Shown here: piece by piece, positions 17,025-28,369 of the stretch | How positions within the stretch are numbered: position 1 is the stretch's first letter | How the letters are laid out: each line of letters starts with the position of its first letter | Assembly: GCF_020405185.1 (NCBI RefSeq) | Contig: NZ_CP084463.1 | Span: forward strand, 2,232,001 to 2,296,000 | Reading direction: 5' to 3' | DNA: 64,000 nt | Source of the DNA: Halomicrobium salinisoli | Lineage (GTDB): Archaea > Halobacteriota > Halobacteria > Halobacteriales > Haloarculaceae | Program-made: the position numbers and the translations under genes | The notes under the pieces: generated by a model | Seen by the model: the letters and a program-made list of their open reading frames with translations, nothing else | Databases searched by the model: none | What the model was told of the DNA's origin: nothing

Positions 17025-17645
17025 ATGGCCGCTTACGGCCGGCCGTCACTTCGAGACCTGTTCGACGAGTCACCGACGCCGCACATCGCGCACCCGCCGC
17101 GCACACACCACCGAGACTTCTACCTCGCGACCGACGGCTCCTACACGGAGTCGGCCGGCGGTCTCGGCGTCGTCATCGAAACCCGCGACGGGGAGCGCGT
17201 CGCGCGTCTCTCCGAGGCCGACGAGGCCCCCGACAACAACGTGGCGGAGTATCGGGCGCTGCACCTCGGCCTCGACGTGCTCGCCTCGCGCGCGCCCGAC
17301 GACGCCAGCGTCGGCCTCCTCATCGACCACGACGAGCTCGCGGCCAACGTCAACGCCGCGACGCTCGCCGCGGCGGGTGCCGGCGACTCGCCGCACTCGA
17401 CGTCGGTCCCGGAGTCGACCGGCCTGCACTGGCGGGGCATCCGCGCCCGACTGCGGGGCTTCGACGAGGTCCGCGCCGCGCGCATCCCCAGCGACCGCAA
17501 CCCCGCCCACCCGCTCGCCAACGCGCCCGACCAGTACGCCCACGTCAACGCCGAACCGGCCCGCTGCGTGCTACCGGAGACGCCGACGGTCGACGAGCGC
17601 GTGCCGCCGCCCTCCCGCGCCGACCGCGGCGGCGTCAGCGACTAG
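17025..17645 (+). CDS. rnhA: Ribonuclease HI family protein
   Basis: A 206-residue RNase H-fold protein that would cleave the RNA strand of RNA-DNA hybrids. Active-site carboxylates appear in family order: Asp37 in YLATDGSYTE, Glu75 in NNVAEYRAL, Asp101 in GLLIDHDELAANV, and the late acidic/His region around SDRNPAHPLAN (Asn/His in place of the usual Asp-containing end). Haloarchaeal RNase HI proteins have this layout with an extra N-terminal segment of about 30 residues, as here. An insertion with GAGDSPHSTSVP sits between strands 4 and 5. Its own strong promoter precedes it. The gene symbol is by family. Confidence 0.8.
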   Translation: MAAYGRPSLRDLFDESPTPHIAHPPRTHHRDFYLATDGSYTESAGGLGVVIETRDGERVARLSEADEAPDNNVAEYRALHLGLDVLASRAPDDASVGLLIDHDELAANVNAATLAAAGAGDSPHSTSVPESTGLHWRGIRARLRGFDEVRAARIPSDRNPAHPLANAPDQYAHVNAEPARCVLPETPTVDERVPPPSRADRGGVSD

Positions 17646-17715
17646 GTCGGCGGCGCGGCGCCGCCAGCACACTCACCGTTTCGTTTACGGGCTTCGCACC
17701 GCTAGCTCCGACTGT

Positions 17716-17874
17716 ATGCCGTCGATCGAACTCTCCGAGTCCACGGTCGAACGGCTCGACGACCTCCGCGTCGACGAGGAGTCCTACGACGAGATCGTCA
17801 CCGAACTGATCAACATCTACCAGGCCGAGGAGCTGACGCTGTCGTACGCGGGCGATCACGTCGGCGGGGAGTGA
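17716..17874 (+). CDS. Short antitoxin-like protein (52 aa)
   Basis: A 52-residue acidic protein starting MPSIELSESTVERLDDLR, followed by EESYDEIVTELI. This is the pattern of haloarchaeal proteins related to VapB/RHH-type antitoxins (a DUF7557-type family from memory): a short N-terminal strand, then a helix with the SYDEIV motif. No toxin gene is adjacent, so it may act alone. An AT-rich TTTACG box lies about 30 bases before the start. Confidence 0.7.
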   Translation: MPSIELSESTVERLDDLRVDEESYDEIVTELINIYQAEELTLSYAGDHVGGE

Positions 17875-17891
17875 CGAAAAAAGCCGTTTGC

Positions 17892-18090
17892 GGTCCTACT
17901 CCTGCTGTGCGTCGACCACAGCCACGCCGGCGAGGTTCACGATGTCGCTACCACCTTTTTCTCGTCGGGTAGCCCGCTTCGCTCGCTACCACTCCTCGAA
18001 AAACGTGGTCCTCGTGAGCGAAGCGAACGAGGGCTCGGGAGAGCGTAGCTCTCCCGGCGGCGAAAAAGGCCGCTCGCTTCGCTCGCGGTC
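17892..18090 (-). repeat. Displaced copy of the maeB 3' end plus palindromic T-run repeat
   Basis: 17896-17946 repeats the last 17 codons (with stop) of maeB at a 195-base offset from 18091-18141. The two copies differ at six positions, all third codon positions and all synonymous. Between them is a repeat that, read on the minus strand, has CTTTTTCGCC after the maeB stop, CCACGTTTTTCGAGGAGTGG and GAGAAAAAGGTGG, with palindromic pieces such as GGGAGAGCTACGCTCTCCC. A closely related repeat occurs at 33136-33550 beside the HMG-CoA synthase gene. Not translated as part of maeB, which ends before it. See findings. Confidence 0.85.
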
Positions 18091-20343
<2,253 letters not shown>

Positions 20344-20478
20344 GCACGGGAGTCAACTGCACTGGTGAAAAAAGCAAGCTCTCCGTCAAACGTCGCGTGG
20401 ATCTTCGTCGATCGTCGAACTCGGTGGGACGGCCGCGGCGGCAGACCGGGCAGACGTACCGGCGAGAAAGACCGGAGA

Positions 20479-20484
20479 TATATA
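20479..20484 (+). promoter_or_regulatory. TATA box of the heme A synthase gene
   Basis: TATATA, 23-28 bases before the ATG at 20507. It supports the ATG at 20507 rather than the in-frame GTG at 20498. Confidence 0.55.
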
Positions 20485-20506
20485 GCATCGAGCCCGAGTG
20501 GCGGAC

Positions 20507-20992
20507 ATGGACCTCCGGTTTCGTCACCTGGCCGCCGTCACGACGGGACTGACCGCGGCGCTGATCCTGCTGGGCGTGTACACCGGCGCGATCGGCGCTG
20601 GCCTCACCTGCGCCGGTCGGTGGCCGCTCTGCGACGGGTGGCTGGGCCTGTTCCCGGCCGACTGGGCCAGCTTCGTCGAGTGGTTCCACCGGCTGGTCGC
20701 GATGGTGACCGGCTTCTGCATCCTGGGGACGACTTACGCCGCCTGGCGGGGCGACCACGGCCGGCGCATCCGGCGGGCGACCGCCGTCGCCACCGTCGCG
20801 CTCCCCCTCCAGATCCTGCTGGGCGCCAACACCATCGTCAACTTCGGCGCCGTCGCGCAGGTCCTCCACCACGCCGCGGCCCTGATCATCCTGATGGCGC
20901 TCGTCGCGGCGACCGCCTGGGCCTACGACGAGCCCCGGGCGGGCGGTGACGTGGCGGAGTCGGGCGCCGCCACCGGGACGCGGGCCGACTAG
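20507..20992 (+). CDS. ctaA: Half-size heme A synthase (COX15/CtaA family)
   Basis: A 161-residue protein with four membrane helices. Landmarks are GVYTGAIGAGLTCAGRWPLCDG (a Cys pair on the outer face between helices 1 and 2), WFHRLVAM with a candidate heme His, and VLHHAAAL with a second His. Bacterial and mitochondrial CtaA have eight helices from an ancient duplication; archaeal enzymes with one four-helix unit are known and are thought to dimerise. The protein converts heme O to heme A for terminal oxidases. It has its own TATA box and is divergent from maeB. No cytochrome oxidase genes are in view. Confidence 0.85.
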   Translation: MDLRFRHLAAVTTGLTAALILLGVYTGAIGAGLTCAGRWPLCDGWLGLFPADWASFVEWFHRLVAMVTGFCILGTTYAAWRGDHGRRIRRATAVATVALPLQILLGANTIVNFGAVAQVLHHAAALIILMALVAATAWAYDEPRAGGDVAESGAATGTRAD

Positions 20993-21287
20993 TCTCCGAT
21001 TGCACGCGCGCGGCACAGTTCGCGCGCGACGCCCGGGCGACGTCGGCCGGGTGAGCGGTCAGCCCTGCGCCTGCAGGCCCCTTGATATCCGTTCCTCAGC
21101 GGGCGTCCGCCCCCGCCTCGTTTGTCCTGTCTTACCTGTCAGAATCACTGCCGGGGCCCGACGACCCCGAGGACAGGGGTTCTGTCGCCTGTCCGCCGGC
21201 TTTTGTGCCGGCCTACCGCGACCGACGGATCCCGGTTGCCGGAAACGATCTGTCCTGTTTATGCGAGGATTGCCGGAAGGAGGGCCC
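20993..21287. other. Upstream region of the giant repeat protein, with CCTGTC motifs
   Basis: 295 bases with no supported gene. CCTGTC occurs at 21126-21131, 21135-21140 and 21188-21193, and inverted (GACAGG) at 21172-21177. A GCCGGC/GCCGGC hairpin with a T-rich loop lies at 21195-21212. A GGAAGGAGGG ribosome-binding site ends just before the ATG at 21288. The clustering of CCTGTC is unusual for a short stretch and may be a regulator-binding array. Confidence 0.4.
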
Positions 21288-24200
21288 ATGTCACCGAACG
21301 GCGGCGGGCCGCCGGAGCGTCGAGTACGGGCACGCGTCCAGCGCATCGCTGTCGTCGTCGTCGCGGCGGCGATGGTACTCTCTGCAGGGGCGCCGATCGC
21401 CACCGCCCAGACAGCCGGGGCCGACGCGCAGGCGGACGACGGCACCGACGAGGAGTGGACGACCGCGCCGGCACCGCTAGCGCTGAACAGCAGCGACGAG
21501 AACGGCGTCGCCGACGAGGCCGCCGGGAACGACGAGGCTGCGGGGACCGACGGGCTCTCGAACGACACGCGGGAGGCCGTCGAGTCGGCGGTCGACGAGA
21601 CGGTCGTCCGGCTCCAGCGGCAGGGCGTCAGCATCAACCAGAGCCAGCGTGACGCGGCGATCAACGGGACCGTGGCGGCGGTCGAGCAACACCAGAACGC
21701 CACCGTCGAGCAGGTCCAGAACGCGAGCGCGGGCGCGGTGGCGGGGACCTTCCTCCAGAGCGGGAACGTCAGCGCCGAGCAGGTCCAGTACGCAACCGCC
21801 GGCGCGACCCACGGCGCGCTCTCCCAGCGCCAGTCCGTCGTCGCGACCCAGCTCCAGCACGCCGCTCACGGCGCGGCCCACGGCGCCGTCGCCCAGCGGC
21901 AGAACGCGACGGTCAGGCAGGTCCAGATAGTCGCGCAGGGCGCCGCCGCCGGCGCCGCGCACGAGGCCGGCAAGCACGAATCGGCCGATCCGGGCGCGGT
22001 GCGCGAGGCGGCCCAGGGCGGCGCCTTCGGCGCGCTCGTCCCCCGGAACGGCGCGGTCGAGCAGCGCCAGAGCGTCACGATCGAACAGCGCCAGACCGCG
22101 GCCGTCGGCGCGGCCGAGGGCGCGCTGTCCCAGTACCAGAACGCCTCGGTCAAGCAGATCCAGATCGCCGCCATCGGCGCGGCCGAGGGCGCGCTGACGG
22201 TCGAGCAGCGCCAGGAAGTGAGGGTCGAGCAGACCCAGGCGGCCGCCAGGGGCGCCTGCCGCGGCGCGCTGGAGCAGACCCAGCGCGTGACGGTCACGCA
22301 GATCCAGCAGGCGGCGACCGGGGCCGCGAAGGGCGCCGTCTCGCAGTCCCAGACGGCGAGCGTCACCCAGATCCAGGCCGCCGCGACGGGCGGCGCCTCC
22401 GGCGTCGTCCGCCAGGTCCAGTCCGTCACGATCGTCCAGATCCAGGAGGCCGCGGCCGGCGCCGCGAGGGGCGCAGCGCGGTCCGCTGCCCAGAACCAGG
22501 TGGTGAACGTCCGGCAGATCCAGGCCGCCGCGGCGGGCGCCGGCCAGGGCACTGTCGTCCAGATCCAGCAGATCAATATCGTCCAGATCCAGATCATCGC
22601 CGCGAGCGCTGCCGACGGCGCGCTCTCCCAGCACCAGACGGCGAGCGTCACGCAGATCCAGTCGGCCGCCCAGGGCGCCTGCGAGGGCGCCGTCTCGGTG
22701 ACCCAGCAGCAGGAGGTCACGATCGAGCAGCTGCAGGTCGTCACCCAGCGCGCCGCGTCGGACACCGCGGCCACCGCGGCGCGGATCGACGTCGACAACA
22801 GCGTGACGATAATCAACTACGCGCGCGGCGTCGCCGAGGACCCCGAGGCGGACGTCGACGAGCCCGACGCGGACGCTGCCGACGAACTGCAGAGCCTGTT
22901 CGCCTCGGCCGAGGACGACGCGGTGTTCCTGGCGAACCCGAACGACGTCGCGGTGACGGTCACGCTCACCGAGCAGGCGGGCAGCGTGGAGACGATCACC
23001 CTCGCCCCCGGCGAGTCCGTCAGCCGCGACCTCGCTGCGGGCACGTACACGCTCACCGCAGAGACTGGCGACGGCGAGGACGTCGAGCTCGCCGGCCGCG
23101 ACGAGCTCACCGTCTCCGTCGGCGACGCCGTCCAGAGCCTGGAGACGACCGTCGACGGCGAGATACTCGCGGTCGACAACCCGAACGACGAGCGCGTCGT
23201 CGTCGACGTCCTGCGGGACGGCGAACCGGTGGAGACCGTCGTCGTCCCCTCCGATTACGAGGTGCTGCGGATTCTCGAGCCCGGGAACTACACGCTGACC
23301 GCCGAGACGGACGGCGGCGCGTCGGTCCCGATCGACGGCGGCGAGGCGGCCCAGATCAGCATCGGTGACGGCGACGACGGCGTCGAACCGGAACCGATCG
23401 ACCTCGACGTGACGGTCGAGAACGGAACGCTCACCGTCGAGAATCCGGCCGAGACGGCGGTCGAAGCGACCGTGACCGGCGAGGACGGCGACGAGCAGAC
23501 CTTCGACGTGCCCGCTGGCGAGGCTGCGGAGTCGGTCGAGGCCGGCAACTACACGCTGTCCGCCGCAGCCGAGGACAATCGCACGGTGCAGATCGAGGGT
23601 CAGTCCGAATTCGAGTTCGAGGTCGACGCCGATGAGGCGCCGGCGCCCGAACCGAACGCGACGCTGAACGTCACCGACCAGACGGGCAACGGCTCCGTCC
23701 TGAACGTCACGAGCGCGACGGCGACCGAGCCGTTCGAGATCGAGGCCGAGGCGAACGACACGACCGGCACGAGCGCGGAGTACGAGGCCAACGAGTCGGC
23801 GGAGAACGTCTCGATCCCGCTCGAACCGCCGCTGGAGAACGACTCGGACGTGACCGTGAGCGTCGTCGGCGCCGAGACCGGTGAGGCGTTCCTCAACGAG
23901 ACGATCGAGTACGACGTGACCGCGCAACCGGCCCCGGCCAACGCGACGCTGACCGTCGAGAACCAGACCGGCAACGGCTCCGCGCTGAACGTCACGGGCG
24001 CGAACGCCACCGTCGACTACTACGTCGCGGCCGAGTACGACGGCGAATCGGTCCGCACCGAGAACCTGTCCGCGGGCGACTCGGTCGCGAACCTGACGCT
24101 GCCGCTCGATCCGCCGATCGAGAACGACACGACCGTCGACGTCTCTGTCCGCGCGGCCGCTGACGACGCGGTCCTCACGAACGAGACGGTCGCATACGAG

Positions 24201-27026
24201 GTCGACGACGGGGCGGAAGACGGGGCACAGCCCAATGCCTCGATCACGTTCGAGGACCAGAACGCGACCGACGGCGACGTCCTGGTCGCGTCGGCCACTC
24301 TGCCCGAGGGCGGATTCGTCGCGATCCACGCGAACTCGACGAACGGGACCGACGACGTCCTCGGCGCGTCGGAGTACCTCCAGGCGGGCGAGCAGCTGAA
24401 CGTGACCGTGCCGCTCGAGGAGCCGCTGGACGAGACGACCGCGCTGAACGCGACGGTCCACCGGGACACCGACGGCGACCAGGCGTTCGACTACTCGGCG
24501 TCCGACGGCGAGGTCGACGCGCCCTACGAGAACGCGACCGGCGCGCCGGTCTCCGACGAGGCGACAGTGAGCGTCGAAGCGGCCCCGGAGCCGGAGCCCG
24601 ACGCCGTGCTGAACGTCACCGACCAGAGCGGTAACGGGTCGGTGCTGAACGTCACGAGCGCGAACGCGAGCGTCGGCTTCGTCGTCGAAGCCGAAGCGAA
24701 CGGCTCCGCGGCGACGAGCGACGAGTTCGCGCCCGGCGAGGGAGCCGAGAACCTCACGCTCGACCTCGAACCGCCGCTGGAGAACGACTCGGACGTGACC
24801 GTGAGCGTCCTCGACGCGGCGAACGACACCGAGCTCGCGAACGAGACGGTCGAGTACGACGTGACCGAGGACGAAGTCGCGCCCGGACCCGCCGGGAACC
24901 TGACGGTCGAGGACCAGGCGGGCAACGGCTCCGAACTGGTCGTCGCGAACGCCAGCGCGTCGGTCGACTACGTCGTCGAGGCCGAGGCCGACGGGTCGAC
25001 GGCGACCAGCGACCAGTTCGACGCCGGCGAGGGAGCCGAGAACCTCACGCTGGCTCTCGAACCGCCGCTGGAGAACGACTCAACGGTGAACGTGAGCCTG
25101 GTCGACGCGGCGAACGACACCGAGCTCGCGAACGAATCCGTCGAGTACAACGTGACGGCGGAGGAGGTCGAGCCCACACCGACGGCGAACCTGACCGTCG
25201 AGGATCAGAGCGGTAACGGGTCAGTGCTGAACGTGACGAACGCGACCGCCAGCGTCGAGTACTACGTCGCGGCCGAGTACGACGACGAGACGGTCCGGAG
25301 CGAGAACCTGTCCGCGGGCGAGGCGGTCGAGAACCTGACCCTGGCGCTCGACCCGCCCATCGAGAACGACACCTCGGTCGACGTCTCCGTCCGCGCCGCA
25401 GCGGACGACGCCGAACTCGCGAACGAGACGGTCGAGTACGAGGTCGCTGCCGCGGAGGCCGTGCCCACCGCGAGCGTGACCGCCGAGAACCAGACGGTCA
25501 ACTACACGCACGTGACCGTCGCGTCGGCGGCCCTCTCGGAGGGCGGGTTCGTCGCGATCCACGCGAACTCGACGAACGGGACCGACGACGTCCTCGGCGC
25601 GTCGGCGTACCTCGAACCCGGCGAGTACGAGGCCCTCTCGATCGAACTCGACGAGCCGATCTACCGGAACGGCACGGTAAACGCCACCGTCTACCGCGAC
25701 GCCGACGGCGACGAGGCGTTCGGCCCGGCGACCGACGCCGAGACCGGCGACGTTCCCTACCTGAACGAGACGGGTGCGCCCGTCAGCGACGAGGCCTACG
25801 TGACCGTCCCGAACGCCAGCGTCGCGTTCGCGAACCAGACCTCGAACGGCTCCGCCGCGGTCGTGCAGTCCGCGAACCTCTCCGAGGGCGGCTTCGTGAC
25901 GCTGCGGGACGCGCCGCCGGGGGCGGCGGACGGAGCCGAGTCCGTCCTCGGGACGTCGGCGTACCTCGAAGCGGGCGAGCACGAGAACGTCACCGTCCCG
26001 CTGTCGGAGAACCTGACGGAGAACGCCACCCTCTACGCCGTGGCCCACCGGAACACTGACGGCGACGAGCAGGCCGACTTCGTCGCCACCGACGGCGAGG
26101 TCGACCAGCCGTACCTGAACTGGAGCGGCGAGGCCGTCAACGACAGCGCCGCCGTGACCGTCGAGCAGCGGCCCGAAGCGGGCGTCGCGTTCGAGAACTG
26201 CACGGCCGCGCGGGTCACCGGAGCCTACGACCAGGTGACCGTCACGCTGGCGTACTACGACGAGGACGGCCTGCAGACGGCGGAGCGCGTCGTCACCGGC
26301 GACGACGTGACCGGCGAGCGACCCGTCGACGGCGAGACGCTGTTCACCGTCGGCGAGGCCCCGACCGAGCAGGTGACCGACGACGGCGTCCGCGTCGTCA
26401 CGCTGCAGGATCCGGGGACCTTCGGCGACGACGCCCGGAGCTACGTCGCGAGCGTGAACGCCTCCGAGAGCCCGACCGGTGACCAGCCGCTGTCGGCGAC
26501 CCAGCCCGACGTCGAGGCCTGCGAAGACACCGTTCGGCCCGAGGCCCCCTCCCTGAGCGTCCAGTCGGTGACGGCCCTCGACGGGGAGACCGCGCTGGTC
26601 ACCTTCGAGACGTCCAACCCCAACACGGCGGCGCTGAACCCGGCCGAGAGCCTGTTCACCGCCGGCACCACCGTCGACCAGCCGCCGGACTCCATCGTCC
26701 CCGGCGGACAGGCAGTCACCGTCGAGTGGATGCCCGAGTCGACCGACGAGCAACTGGTCTGGACCGCGAACCTCTCGAACTTCGGGCTGGACAACGCGAC
26801 CGCCGAGACCCAGCCCGCCGGCGAGATCGAGGGACTGCTGGAAGCGCCCGAGGAGCCGGTGACTGAAGCAGAGGACACCGAGACGGCGGAAGAAGAGACG
26901 GAGCCGATCGGACCGGACGCGGAGCCCGGCGACGAACCGGCGGACGAAGAGACCGACACGCCGACGGAGATCACGATCGGCGAACCCGCGGCGAACGAGT
27001 CCGGCGCGGAGAACGGTCCGGCGTAG
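21288..27026 (+). CDS. Giant exported repeat protein with 23-residue Gln/Ala/Gly repeats and DUF7282-like domains
   Basis: A 1,912-residue protein. A signal peptide (VQRIAVVVVAAAMVLSAG) ends near ATAQT. From about residue 100 to 480 there are some 15 units of about 23 residues with the core TVTQIQxAAxGAAxGA followed by Q-x-Q, a pattern expected to stack as a beta-solenoid or amyloid-like fibre. Unit 5 has an insertion (GKHESADPG). Next come three PEGA-like segments (LEPGNYTLTAETDGG), then repeated Ig-like or DUF7282-like domains with LTVEDQSGNGS, VVEYYVAAEYD and VAIHANSTNGTDDVLG, rich in N-x-S/T sites. The acidic C-terminus has no membrane anchor or PGF motif, so it is probably secreted or held non-covalently. 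The start at 21288 has a strong GGAGG ribosome-binding site; an ATG at 21261 is in frame but lacks one. Function unknown; adhesin, biofilm or S-layer-associated roles are inference. Confidence 0.85.
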   Translation: MSPNGGGPPERRVRARVQRIAVVVVAAAMVLSAGAPIATAQTAGADAQADDGTDEEWTTAPAPLALNSSDENGVADEAAGNDEAAGTDGLSNDTREAVESAVDETVVRLQRQGVSINQSQRDAAINGTVAAVEQHQNATVEQVQNASAGAVAGTFLQSGNVSAEQVQYATAGATHGALSQRQSVVATQLQHAAHGAAHGAVAQRQNATVRQVQIVAQGAAAGAAHEAGKHESADPGAVREAAQGGAFGALVPRNGAVEQRQSVTIEQRQTAAVGAAEGALSQYQNASVKQIQIAAIGAAEGALTVEQRQEVRVEQTQAAARGACRGALEQTQRVTVTQIQQAATGAAKGAVSQSQTASVTQIQAAATGGASGVVRQVQSVTIVQIQEAAAGAARGAARSAAQNQVVNVRQIQAAAAGAGQGTVVQIQQINIVQIQIIAASAADGALSQHQTASVTQIQSAAQGACEGAVSVTQQQEVTIEQLQVVTQRAASDTAATAARIDVDNSVTIINYARGVAEDPEADVDEPDADAADELQSLFASAEDDAVFLANPNDVAVTVTLTEQAGSVETITLAPGESVSRDLAAGTYTLTAETGDGEDVELAGRDELTVSVGDAVQSLETTVDGEILAVDNPNDERVVVDVLRDGEPVETVVVPSDYEVLRILEPGNYTLTAETDGGASVPIDGGEAAQISIGDGDDGVEPEPIDLDVTVENGTLTVENPAETAVEATVTGEDGDEQTFDVPAGEAAESVEAGNYTLSAAAEDNRTVQIEGQSEFEFEVDADEAPAPEPNATLNVTDQTGNGSVLNVTSATATEPFEIEAEANDTTGTSAEYEANESAENVSIPLEPPLENDSDVTVSVVGAETGEAFLNETIEYDVTAQPAPANATLTVENQTGNGSALNVTGANATVDYYVAAEYDGESVRTENLSAGDSVANLTLPLDPPIENDTTVDVSVRAAADDAVLTNETVAYEVDDGAEDGAQPNASITFEDQNATDGDVLVASATLPEGGFVAIHANSTNGTDDVLGASEYLQAGEQLNVTVPLEEPLDETTALNATVHRDTDGDQAFDYSASDGEVDAPYENATGAPVSDEATVSVEAAPEPEPDAVLNVTDQSGNGSVLNVTSANASVGFVVEAEANGSAATSDEFAPGEGAENLTLDLEPPLENDSDVTVSVLDAANDTELANETVEYDVTEDEVAPGPAGNLTVEDQAGNGSELVVANASASVDYVVEAEADGSTATSDQFDAGEGAENLTLALEPPLENDSTVNVSLVDAANDTELANESVEYNVTAEEVEPTPTANLTVEDQSGNGSVLNVTNATASVEYYVAAEYDDETVRSENLSAGEAVENLTLALDPPIENDTSVDVSVRAAADDAELANETVEYEVAAAEAVPTASVTAENQTVNYTHVTVASAALSEGGFVAIHANSTNGTDDVLGASAYLEPGEYEALSIELDEPIYRNGTVNATVYRDADGDEAFGPATDAETGDVPYLNETGAPVSDEAYVTVPNASVAFANQTSNGSAAVVQSANLSEGGFVTLRDAPPGAADGAESVLGTSAYLEAGEHENVTVPLSENLTENATLYAVAHRNTDGDEQADFVATDGEVDQPYLNWSGEAVNDSAAVTVEQRPEAGVAFENCTAARVTGAYDQVTVTLAYYDEDGLQTAERVVTGDDVTGERPVDGETLFTVGEAPTEQVTDDGVRVVTLQDPGTFGDDARSYVASVNASESPTGDQPLSATQPDVEACEDTVRPEAPSLSVQSVTALDGETALVTFETSNPNTAALNPAESLFTAGTTVDQPPDSIVPGGQAVTVEWMPESTDEQLVWTANLSNFGLDNATAETQPAGEIEGLLEAPEEPVTEAEDTETAEEETEPIGPDAEPGDEPADEETDTPTEITIGEPAANESGAENGPA

Positions 27027-27049
27027 GCCGGTCGACCGCTCGCTGGCCG

Positions 27050-28300
27050 TCAGCGCCGTCGACAGGCGGAGACGAGTGCAGCTGCGGTCAGCGCTACGAG
27101 TGCGGCGAGCGAGCCGAATCCGGGGCCGGATCCACTGGTTGTCGCCGGACTGTCAGCCGGCGAAGGCGTGGAGGCCCCGGTCGTGGTCGCTGAGCCCGCC
27201 GCAGCTGGGACGGTGGGCGTCGGTCGCGCTGTCGGAGTCGCGGTGGGCGTCGACGTGGACGCCGAGATGACGCCGCTCGTCCGCGTGACCGTGTACTCGC
27301 CGAGGCGCAGTTCGACGTCGAACGTCGTGCCGGGCGACAGCGACGTGGTGTCCAGATTTGCCGTGACGACGCCGTTCCAGTCATGTCCGTCGCGGGACGT
27401 TCCGTCTCCCCACTCGACCGTCCTCATGTCGGAAACGGGCGGTCCGCCGTCCGACCGATTGGTGATACGGACGGTGACCGTCGTGTCGCGCGAGAGCGAC
27501 GTGTTGACTGTGATGGGTGCACGCGTCGACCGGTCGAGCACCAGTCGATCCCGCTCGAAGGTGCCGTCGAATGCTTCGGCAGGACCATCGTCCTTGAGGA
27601 ATCGAATCACGGGCCCGTGATCGTTCCAGTCGCCATCGCCGCGGAAGGTCTGCGTGCGGCCATCGATAGCCACCTGTAGGCCGTAGCCCTTGTCGATAGT
27701 CCACCCGTGGGGGTTCCCGGACTCGAACGCGAGGCCGTCCGTGCGGTCGCTGTCATCCCAGTGTCCACGATCAGCGGCCAGCGGATCCAGGAGGAGGTAG
27801 TAGGTGTCGTTGGCCCGATCAGCGACCACCGTCGTCGCGTTCGACCGATCTGGCTGAAACGCGTCCGGGTGCGCCGATGGACCGGGACTACTCGACTGCA
27901 CGAACGTGATCGCGCTGTCCTCGTCGTAGGTCGCCCTGAGGAACCGGGCCGTCTCGTTTGGACCGTCGACCCTCGCCATCCGCTCGTCGAGGCCGGGGGC
28001 TCGCATCTCGAGGACGATCGTCCGGTTCAGCGGCGCGTGGATCCGCTCGGTCAGCGATTCCGTTCTCTGTGCGGTTCGGACGGCCGACGCGTTCGTCAGG
28101 GAGTCTTCGAGTTCAGCCGGCCCGACCCAGGCGCTGACGTTCGTCACGGTGGCGTTCGTCGGCTGGGTGGCCTCGGTGTCGGTCTCGGTCGGTGAGTCCG
28201 CTGGCGTCGGGGCCGCGCCGGCGCCAGCGGGAGCCAACGTGGCCAGCAGGAGGAGACAGCCGACGACCGCAGCTGGGACGAGGGGACGCTGGGAGGGCAT
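27050..28300 (-). CDS. Exported surface protein with PGF-type archaeosortase anchor
   Basis: A 416-residue protein with a signal peptide (VPAAVVGCLLLLATLAPAG), a folded central region (VGPAELEDSLTN to GDGDWNDHGPVIRFL) and a beta-rich domain with VRITNRSDGGPPVSD, GEYTVTRTSGVISA. A Thr/Pro/Ser-rich linker precedes the C-terminal GPGFGSLAALVALTAAAL followed by SACRRR. That tripartite end (PGF motif, hydrophobic helix, Arg cluster) is the substrate signal of archaeosortase ArtA, which swaps the tail for a lipid. It converges with the giant repeat protein gene, 24 bases apart, and may be functionally linked to it at the cell surface. Confidence 0.85.
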   Translation of the reverse strand: MPSQRPLVPAAVVGCLLLLATLAPAGAGAAPTPADSPTETDTEATQPTNATVTNVSAWVGPAELEDSLTNASAVRTAQRTESLTERIHAPLNRTIVLEMRAPGLDERMARVDGPNETARFLRATYDEDSAITFVQSSSPGPSAHPDAFQPDRSNATTVVADRANDTYYLLLDPLAADRGHWDDSDRTDGLAFESGNPHGWTIDKGYGLQVAIDGRTQTFRGDGDWNDHGPVIRFLKDDGPAEAFDGTFERDRLVLDRSTRAPITVNTSLSRDTTVTVRITNRSDGGPPVSDMRTVEWGDGTSRDGHDWNGVVTANLDTTSLSPGTTFDVELRLGEYTVTRTSGVISASTSTPTATPTARPTPTVPAAAGSATTTGASTPSPADSPATTSGSGPGFGSLAALVALTAAALVSACRRR

Positions 28301-28369
28301 CGGCGGAACGTCGGAACTGACTGGAAAATACTTTGTGAGAACAGGTCACCGTCGGCCGCGCCCGACCGG

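Noticed and set aside
21477..24461. A 994-codon minus-strand open frame opposite the giant repeat protein
   Set aside because: It is the antisense shadow of a GC-rich repetitive gene: Arg/Leu/Asp/Val-rich low-complexity translation with no domain or signal. Long antisense frames of this type occur opposite most genes here.
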